Shown here: positions 58,437 to 64,000 of the stretch, one piece after another
How positions within the stretch are numbered: position 1 is the first letter of the stretch
Layout: each line of letters starts with the position of its first letter
Assembly (NCBI RefSeq): GCF_007860185.1
Contig: NZ_SJPY01000002.1
Location: forward strand, 62,001-126,000
Reading direction: 5' to 3'
Source: Novipirellula aureliae
GTDB lineage: Bacteria; Planctomycetota; Planctomycetia; Pirellulales; Pirellulaceae
DNA: 64,000 bases
Notes under the pieces: model-generated
Told to the model about the DNA's origin: nothing
The model's input: only the letters and a program-made list of their open reading frames with translations
Databases searched by the model: none
Made by a program: the position numbers and the translations under genes

Positions 58437-60299
58437 ATGACAACCACCAATCAATCGGGACTTACTTCACTGAGTCAATTCACCCACTGGATTGAACAAA
58501 CCGATCACCATGCCACACACCGTTTGAACTTGATTGATCGAGTCAATGCGGCCTTGTCCGAAGACTCGCTCGCAACCCCTGAAGAACGGATTTCCATCGC
58601 CAGCCAACTGGAACGGTGGCGGTATCAATTGCTCAACGAAACTCGAGTGAATCGAGATAATAGCGACACGAATGAAAGTCAGGGCGCTAAGTTGTTAGCA
58701 GAGATGGATTACTGCTTCCAGCGACTTCGTAGTTCGGATCCAACAAACGTTGCGCTACGTTCACCACGCAGTCCGCATCTCGCCATTCGCGACGACGATG
58801 TGGAGCGTCAGGCAGTCGAGAGCTTGCAATGTCCGTCTCGGAGAGACGGACCTACGGCCATTCGCAACGACGATGTGGAGCGTCAGGCAGTCGAGAGCTT
58901 GCAATGTCCGTCTCGGAGAGACGGACCTACGGTCATTCGCGACGACGATGTGAATAGTCAGGCAGTCGAGAGCTTGCAATGTCCGTCTCGGAGAGACGGA
59001 CCTACGGCCATTCGCAACGACGATGTGGAGCGTCAGGCAGTCGAGAGCTTGCAATGTCCGTCTCGGAGAGACGGACCTACGGCCATTCGCAACGACGATG
59101 TGAATAGTCAGGCAGTCGAGAGCTTGCAATGTCCGTCTCGGAGAGACGGACCTACGGTCATTCGCGACGACGATGTGAATAGTCAGGCAGTCGAGAGCTT
59201 GCAATGTCCGTCTCGGAGAGACGGGCCTACGGTCATTCGCGACGACGATGTGGAGCGTCAGGCAGTCGAGAGAGCTCGTACTTGGATCGACCGTTCCTTT
59301 CCCCTTGCGGAACTCGAAGCCTCGGCAAAACGGTTAACGGATCAACGATTCATGACTTGCGAAGCCGCGGACAATCGAGCCAAGCGGCGAATGGTCTTGT
59401 ATGCTCCAATCTACGTGTCGAGTGAGTGCGTTAACCACTGTACGTATTGTGGCTTCCGATATCCGATGCAGATAAATCGTACCCATTTACATCTTGATCA
59501 AGTTCTCGACCAGTCGCAAATTTTGCGGAAACGCGGGTTTCAACATCAATTGATCGTGGCCGGCGATTACCCCAGCCGGACATCGACGGCATACTTTTGT
59601 GAGTTGATCGAAGCCCTTGAAGGGCAGGGCTTAGAGATTGGAATTGAAATTGCGGCTCAGTCGACCGAGTCCTACGCCGCCATGGTATCCGCCGGCGCAA
59701 CGGGCGTGACGTTGTATCAAGAAACGTACGATGAATCCGTCTACGAATCGGTGCATATCCGCGGGCCAAAGTCGTCCTTCGCATGGCGACTTGAGGCACC
59801 CGAGCGGGCGGCGGAAGCAGGTTTTAGCCGCGTCGGTTTGGGGATCCTGCTTGGCCTTGCCGATCCGGCAAAAGATTTCCTATCGCTCGTCCGGCACGGG
59901 TTTTACTTGCAGCATCGTTTTCCCAATCTGCAATTGGCGTTTAGTTTCCCACGTATCCACGAAGCGCCGAATGATTTCGAAATCCCACACGAGATTTCGG
60001 ACGATGATCTGGTCCGCTTTTACTGCGTCACTCGCATGCTGTTCCCGCAGTCCCATCTGGTTTTGTCGACACGCGAAGCGGCCGAACTACGAGCACGTTT
60101 AGCACATTTGTGCATCACCCAAATGAGCGCAGGAAGCTCGACGTCACCCGGTGGATACACGGAGTCGAAAGGGGACAAGACAAACGAGACGCAGCCCCGT
60201 TGTATGGGTGAACAGTTCCCGGTGACAGACGAACGGAGTGTCGAAGAAGTCACCGATTGGCTCGAGCAAGACGGATTCGAAGTTCGCTGGTCGTTCTAG
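58437..60299 (+). CDS. ThiH-like radical SAM protein with in-frame repeat insert
   Basis: The C-terminal part (residues about 280-600) is a ThiH/2-iminoacetate synthase-like radical SAM domain. Cys331, Cys335 and Cys338 in SSECVNHCTYCGFRY form the CxxxCxxC cluster site, followed by GFQHQLIVAGDYPS, IAAQSTESYAAMVSAGATGVTLYQETYD and VGLGILLGLADP. ThiH cleaves tyrosine for thiazole synthesis, while HydG-like relatives have an extra C-terminal cluster that I do not see. At 620 residues it is far longer than ThiH (about 377). Residues 116-278 consist of a 25-residue repeat. No other thi gene is nearby. Confidence 0.75.
   Translation: MTTTNQSGLTSLSQFTHWIEQTDHHATHRLNLIDRVNAALSEDSLATPEERISIASQLERWRYQLLNETRVNRDNSDTNESQGAKLLAEMDYCFQRLRSSDPTNVALRSPRSPHLAIRDDDVERQAVESLQCPSRRDGPTAIRNDDVERQAVESLQCPSRRDGPTVIRDDDVNSQAVESLQCPSRRDGPTAIRNDDVERQAVESLQCPSRRDGPTAIRNDDVNSQAVESLQCPSRRDGPTVIRDDDVNSQAVESLQCPSRRDGPTVIRDDDVERQAVERARTWIDRSFPLAELEASAKRLTDQRFMTCEAADNRAKRRMVLYAPIYVSSECVNHCTYCGFRYPMQINRTHLHLDQVLDQSQILRKRGFQHQLIVAGDYPSRTSTAYFCELIEALEGQGLEIGIEIAAQSTESYAAMVSAGATGVTLYQETYDESVYESVHIRGPKSSFAWRLEAPERAAEAGFSRVGLGILLGLADPAKDFLSLVRHGFYLQHRFPNLQLAFSFPRIHEAPNDFEIPHEISDDDLVRFYCVTRMLFPQSHLVLSTREAAELRARLAHLCITQMSAGSSTSPGGYTESKGDKTNETQPRCMGEQFPVTDERSVEEVTDWLEQDGFEVRWSF
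58782..59270 (+). repeat. six and a half in-frame 75-bp hairpin repeats
   Basis: Six full 75-bp units start at 58782, 58857, 58932, 59007, 59082 and 59157, with a partial seventh at 59232. Each encodes AIR(N/D)DDV(ER/NS)QAVESLQCPSRRDGP and contains the perfect inverted repeat GTCCGTCTC/GAGACGGAC. Copies are almost identical and differ mainly at two linked sites (N or D; ER or NS) that combine freely, which suggests recombination between units. The multiple-of-three length keeps the reading frame of the ThiH-like gene. Confidence 0.95.
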
Positions 60300-60384
60300 G
60301 CCTTGTCCCAAAAGAAGACGGCCCCGTTGGGGGACGCGCAGGGCAATCGCATTGGAGCTTAGCCCAGCCCAAACGACGCCGACA

Positions 60385-61686
60385 CTAAAAACTTAATTCG
60401 CCGCCGATGCTCAACCCTTGTGCCCAATAGTCGGTTTCGACAAACGAAAATTGCGGACGCATCGAACCACTAATTGGTAAAATCTGTTCAGGCAATAGGT
60501 TCGGGTTCACCGTGCGGTCAATCTGGTCGCCAGCGCGGACCACATTGGGGAAGTACATCAACGAATAGCCCACCGTTGCATGAAACCAATCGGTAATGCG
60601 GATGCCCAGTGTCAATCCAATTTCAGGGATCATCGTGAAATCTTTTCGCTCGTAGCTACCAATGTTGCTCGTTTGGGCCAGCAAACCACCAGCGTAATGA
60701 TCGGTAACACCAAGCTCGGTGATTGCCGTCGACCCGCTAATGCGAACTTGTTGGGTATTGTTGCCGACTCCAACTCGCAACATCGACTCGAGCCAGACGC
60801 GATTGAAATCGGCTTGATAGGTCACACCAAGCTGCAAACCATTGAACTGATTTTCTGTTTCAAACGCTTCACTTAGCGACACCGTTCCCGGTGCGCTAGG
60901 GACTTGAGACTCTAAGTTTTCAGTAAACGCCAATCGATCAGAGAGTTCAAGATAGCGATAGCCGACGATCCAATCGACACGGTCTTGGCTACGACCTTCG
61001 GGGGGGCAAATCGTTGGATAGATGGGAAGCATGGAGGCACGGGCGTTGATCAAGACCGATTTCAAATCCGAATCCGATGTGATGCCAACACTGCCGTTGA
61101 CGCGTCCGGGGAAGGACACCAATTGAGCCGTTTCACGATCGTTCGTCGGATCGAAAAAGGGTCGACCAATGATCGGCGATCCGTTACCCGAAGCGTTGTA
61201 ACTATCATCGTCACCCCAGAGTTGGAAATACTCGCCTTCGATTCCCCAGCTCCCTTGCTGAGTTAACCAAAGGCCCGATTTGAGTCGAAATCCGTTGGCG
61301 ATATCGGTATTTATCTCACCACCGCCGAAGAGGACCGACGTGTTTGGCATGCCTAAGATACCTGCCTGGTTCTGCGCGGTTCCATCCGGGCTGGTCGTAA
61401 TCAACGGCGGTGTTTCCATCCCATCGGCCCACCAAGCCAAGTACTCACCACGTACCCACAATCGATCGGAAACGGTTGGCAACGAAAGCGACCAATTTGA
61501 GAACGCTGGCATCCAACCGGCGGACGAACCATATTGGTTCATCGCATAGGGATCGCCGACACCACCCGAGTAGGTAGGCGGATAATCTTGGGCTCGCACG
61601 TCCTGCAATGCAATAGGGGCGGAAACGAGCAACGTTAGTACGACCGTCGTGATAAACCTCGATGGGATCACAGAAGCAAACTCCAT
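60385..61686 (-). CDS. BBP7-family outer-membrane beta-barrel protein
   Basis: A signal peptide (residues about 8-32, ending VRAQDY) is followed by a linker and a barrel: RLWVRGEYLAWWADGMETPPLITTS is the start typical of the BBP7 family, which is strongly planctomycete-specific. Strands follow with GFRLKSGLWL, GIEGEYFQLWG, VGYRYLELSDRLAF and GLTLGIRITDWFHATVGYSLMYF, ending GGELSF with a C-terminal Phe. Length is 433 residues. The function is unknown; it is an outer-membrane protein by family. It is convergent with the ThiH-like gene. Confidence 0.85.
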   Translation of the reverse strand: MEFASVIPSRFITTVVLTLLVSAPIALQDVRAQDYPPTYSGGVGDPYAMNQYGSSAGWMPAFSNWSLSLPTVSDRLWVRGEYLAWWADGMETPPLITTSPDGTAQNQAGILGMPNTSVLFGGGEINTDIANGFRLKSGLWLTQQGSWGIEGEYFQLWGDDDSYNASGNGSPIIGRPFFDPTNDRETAQLVSFPGRVNGSVGITSDSDLKSVLINARASMLPIYPTICPPEGRSQDRVDWIVGYRYLELSDRLAFTENLESQVPSAPGTVSLSEAFETENQFNGLQLGVTYQADFNRVWLESMLRVGVGNNTQQVRISGSTAITELGVTDHYAGGLLAQTSNIGSYERKDFTMIPEIGLTLGIRITDWFHATVGYSLMYFPNVVRAGDQIDRTVNPNLLPEQILPISGSMRPQFSFVETDYWAQGLSIGGELSF

Positions 61687-61953
61687 TTTTTTTTAATATT
61701 CGCCAGATTTCCTCAAGAGAAACGGCTTCACTACCGACACATCCACATTTTCGGGTGCGGATGTCAAGGCGAATTTGAAATAGCAGCCTTTCGCCCCTTC
61801 GCCTTAAAAGCCTTTCAACTTTATCCACGCTCTCCAAAAAATTTCTTGGCTCGGGACCAGACTTGTCATGCGATCGGCGATGAATGGATTAGCCGGCCAA
61901 CGGCCATGCTTCGAAATCAAAATCCAAAGACCCTTACCAGCGAAAAATTCATC

Positions 61954-62304
61954 ATGGCAAAATTCTATGTCCAATCAGGAAACTTACGCACCATCGTTCA
62001 AGCAGAATCGAGCCGCAAAGCGGCGATTTGGGCCGTCCATCAAGCGATGCAGCAAGTATTTCCGATTGATGACCAACCCGCGACCAACCCAACCAATCAT
62101 CAAGCCGATTCGCCCCTGACCGTGATCATGCTCACGAAGAAACTCAAGGTCAGCGAACGCGGATTTGACCGCAGCGACGCGGGCGAATTATCGACGTTGG
62201 AAGTAATGAACGAGTGGAATCAGATGGTCTCGACTCTAGACCGACTTGAACGAATGATGCACGGTTGGGACAGTTGCACCGTTGGGAATGACCAGACACG
62301 GTGA
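61954..62304 (+). CDS. small uncharacterised protein
   Basis: I do not recognise this 116-residue protein. From the ATG at 61954 it begins MAKFYVQSGNLRTIVQAESSRKAAIWAVHQAMQ, a compact alpha/beta-looking start, then a Pro/Asn-rich linker and LTVIMLTKKLKVSERGFD. The frame runs on upstream to 61846, but that part has no support. No signal peptide or membrane helix is present. It sits opposite the BBP7 gene across 267 bases. Confidence 0.55.
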   Translation: MAKFYVQSGNLRTIVQAESSRKAAIWAVHQAMQQVFPIDDQPATNPTNHQADSPLTVIMLTKKLKVSERGFDRSDAGELSTLEVMNEWNQMVSTLDRLERMMHGWDSCTVGNDQTR

Positions 62305-62316
62305 TGCACATGCCGC

Positions 62317-62357
62317 TTGTGTCTCACCAGAAAAGGTTTGTGTCTCACCAGAAAAGG
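62317..62357. repeat. 20-base direct repeat
   Basis: TTGTGTCTCACCAGAAAAGG occurs at 62317-62336 and again at 62338-62357, separated by one base. Its role is unknown; it lies in the 300-base gap before the alpha-CTD-like gene. Confidence 0.85.
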
Positions 62358-62603
62358 GACGTGTTGGGAAAGCGGGCGTCACTTGGTATGCTTTCAACCG
62401 CTAGCAAAAAATAGCGAAGTGCTACAGCGACGGATGAACGAACGTTTTTTCCTTGGGCATTTGCCAAGCGTTTCCAAATGGCGTAATATCGTTTGTCGAT
62501 TCGTATCAAAATCGTGTTTGAAGACCGAAGAGAGAATCGAAGAGTATTGACCGAGGATTCTGTCGATTACGCATTTTGTCTGTTACCCGAAGGAGTTGGA
62601 AAG

Positions 62604-62873
62604 ATGACACGTATCCCTTTAAGCCAGGCCGATGAGGAAGCTCGTTTGAAAACGGAGCGATTGGATTTGAGCATTGCCGAGATGGGACTGTCGGTGCGAA
62701 CCACGAATTGCCTGGAAGAGACGGGAATTTTGACCGTCCGCGACCTGCTTCAAGCGACCCCAAAGAAATTGATGAACATCAGCAACTTTGGCGAGAAAAC
62801 GCTAGAGGAAGTCTACGAGGCCCTTGAGGCTCTAGGGTTCTATCGTCCAGGTCGCAAAACGACTCCGGCCTAG
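62604..62873 (+). CDS. stand-alone RNA polymerase alpha C-terminal domain-like protein
   Basis: The 89-residue protein is basic-acidic helical. LDLSIAEMGLSVRTTNCLEETGILTVRDLLQATPKKLMNISNFGEKTLEEVYEALEALGF aligns with the alpha-CTD of RpoA (LxLSxRxxNCLxxxxIxTxGDLL..LxxIxNFGxKSLxEI). It is therefore the DNA-binding/helix-hairpin-helix unit without the N-terminal assembly domain. It might contact DNA or regulators, but cannot form the core alpha dimer. AAGGAG lies about nine bases before the ATG at 62604, which defines the start against a longer frame from 62493. Confidence 0.8.
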   Translation: MTRIPLSQADEEARLKTERLDLSIAEMGLSVRTTNCLEETGILTVRDLLQATPKKLMNISNFGEKTLEEVYEALEALGFYRPGRKTTPA

Positions 62874-62880
62874 TTTTACG

Positions 62881-63924
62881 ATGCCCCGATTCCCAAAGCC
62901 TTGGACCAAAAAACGGGGCAAACGTCAAATCGGCTACGCCCTTGGCGGTATCGTTGGCGAAGCGTTATTTTACGCTTCGCTTTTCTTCGTTGGCGTGTTC
63001 GCATTGTCGACGGTGCTGATCGCTTGGTTTGTCCCCGAGCGAGCGCTGAATGTCTCTTCCCAAACGCTTTCGAGTTCACTCAGTTACTGGGTCTTCGGAA
63101 TATTGTCGATTGCGTTGATCCTCAGCGGCGTCGGCGGATTGCTCTATCGGTTGTCGGCGATTTCGACCAGTCATGAACGTCGCTTATCGGGACAAAGTAT
63201 TCTAGGCCCCGGTGCCGACGCCGAATCGAAATTGCCCAGTGTCCCGCAAGGCCGGATGTTGACGGACAGTCCGGGTGAGCGACTGACGTACCGACTAGCG
63301 ATGCAAAAGCCCGAGCACTCAGGAATTTTCGGGGCGGCGTTATTGGCTCTCCTTTGGAGTACCGTCTGGTTCGTTTTGTTATCCGTGGTCGTGTCAGGGT
63401 TCTATTACAATCGGCCCCGTTACATCTTAACATTCCTACTCGCTCCGCTCGGTGGAATTGCCTATTGGGCGTTCCGTTCGTTCATTATCCAACTTCGCCG
63501 AATCGCCGGAATTGGTGCTACAATCGTTGAAATCGGCGACCATCCCCTCATGCCGGGCGAGTCCTATCGAGTGTATGTTTGCCAAATGGGACGTTTGCGG
63601 CTAAGAAGAATAAAAATAATTTTGTGCTGCGAAGAACAGACATTTTACCGCCAAGGAACGGACGTTCGGGTAGAAAAACACGAAGCTTTTACACAAGTAA
63701 TTTTAAATCAGCGTGATGTGGACCTTGACCCACAGGCTCCTTGGGAACAACAATTGAGCTTTGATCTTCCTGAGAACATCATGCATTCGTTCGTCGGTTC
63801 TCACAATGCGATTCGCTGGAAGATCATCGTTTCAGGAGAGTCACGACCTTGGCCATCGTTTTGCCGAAGTTTTCCCGTTATCGTTCATCCACCCGGGTTG
63901 CCACCGAATCGCAGCCCGCGTTAA
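62881..63924 (+). CDS. membrane protein with C-terminal arrestin-like beta domain
   Basis: I do not recognise this 347-residue protein. Two membrane helices lie at about 24-50 and 66-88, and two more at about 148-170 and 177-195. The C-terminal 135 residues have strand-rich, arrestin-like character (PGESYRVYVCQMGRLRLRRIKIILCCEEQ, QLSFDLPENIMHSF, IRWKIIVSGES). It starts 7 bases after the alpha-CTD-like gene. The downstream gene overlaps its end. Confidence 0.55.
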   Translation: MPRFPKPWTKKRGKRQIGYALGGIVGEALFYASLFFVGVFALSTVLIAWFVPERALNVSSQTLSSSLSYWVFGILSIALILSGVGGLLYRLSAISTSHERRLSGQSILGPGADAESKLPSVPQGRMLTDSPGERLTYRLAMQKPEHSGIFGAALLALLWSTVWFVLLSVVVSGFYYNRPRYILTFLLAPLGGIAYWAFRSFIIQLRRIAGIGATIVEIGDHPLMPGESYRVYVCQMGRLRLRRIKIILCCEEQTFYRQGTDVRVEKHEAFTQVILNQRDVDLDPQAPWEQQLSFDLPENIMHSFVGSHNAIRWKIIVSGESRPWPSFCRSFPVIVHPPGLPPNRSPR

Positions 63925-64000
63925 ACGTTTCGTTGTGCCGTGAAGACGGAACCTACGAAGCGGGGGAGCAACTCAAGGCCCAGTGGCGGATTAGCCGCAT
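63849..64000 (+). CDS. start of an arrestin-like protein, cut by right edge
   Basis: Frame 3 opens within the 3' end of the previous gene and runs off the edge. It contains ALNVSLCREDGTYEAGEQLKAQW, which reads like the first strands of an arrestin-fold protein. AGGAG at 63834-63838 lies ten bases before a TTG at 63849, the best start, giving an overlap of 76 bases with the preceding gene. Start choice is uncertain. Confidence 0.45.
   Translation, partial: MAIVLPKFSRYRSSTRVATESQPALNVSLCREDGTYEAGEQLKAQWRISR

Overview
The window looks like chromosomal DNA of a planctomycete, most likely a Rhodopirellula-like member of the Pirellulaceae. This is inferred from gene content: a BBP7-type and a BBP2-type outer-membrane barrel, Cys-type sulfatases, a Tat-exported TIM-barrel protein, an FxsA protein, several TTG starts with weak Shine-Dalgarno sites, and a 23S-5S rRNA pair with no 16S beside it. 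I see no phage, transposase, plasmid or CRISPR genes. Many short hairpin repeats lie between genes and, in one case, inside a gene.

Layout. 1-876 is the start of an S9-type peptidase running off the left edge, then a small HExxH membrane protein. 1492-5562 holds a long leader, 23S rRNA, 5S rRNA and a strong terminator. 5928-13243 (minus) is a fatty-acid beta-oxidation operon: acyl-CoA ligase, thiolase, hydratase/3-hydroxyacyl-CoA dehydrogenase, acyl-CoA dehydrogenase. 13616-16203 (minus) has gltX, a small membrane protein and fxsA. 16504-20570 (plus) has an alginate-export-type porin and a SulP transporter fused to beta-carbonic anhydrase. 20639-22712 (minus) has an AlkB-like oxygenase and a sulfatase. 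Next comes an array of fifteen 33-bp hairpin repeats, and then a pyruvate-decarboxylase-type ThDP enzyme. 25210-30725 carries a YheT hydrolase, ThpR, ProA, FliM and a second 3-hydroxyacyl-CoA dehydrogenase-like protein. 31007-37828 holds a sugar-isomerase-like TIM barrel, a 1169-residue protein that may be a PPi-type PEP carboxykinase, a Nudix hydrolase and a degenerate LarA-like protein. 38314-46000 has TVP38, CorA/ZntB, two decayed sulfatase fragments, a BBP2 porin, an ApbE-DUF2271/PepSY pair and a C39-like peptidase. 46344-50937 has a sodium/solute symporter with galactokinase and an NHL-repeat lipoprotein.

51103-53849 is a run of Sua5 fused to an arginine-phosphatase-like LMW-PTP, rpiB and holB. 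54033-58244 is a moxR-DUF58-transglutaminase operon in which the DUF58 gene is split by a frameshift with a TTGA stop/start overlap. 58437-60299 is a ThiH-like radical SAM gene whose N-terminal part carries about six and a half copies of a 75-bp hairpin repeat in frame. The right end has a BBP7 protein, a small conserved-looking protein, a stand-alone RNA polymerase alpha-CTD-like protein and a pair of arrestin-fold-like genes, the last cut by the edge.

Most worth following up: the GATC-rich hairpin array (22835-23329) and its relatives at 13550 and 58269, the in-frame repeat in the ThiH-like gene, the split DUF58 gene, the Sua5/arginine-phosphatase fusion, and the giant PEPCK-like protein.
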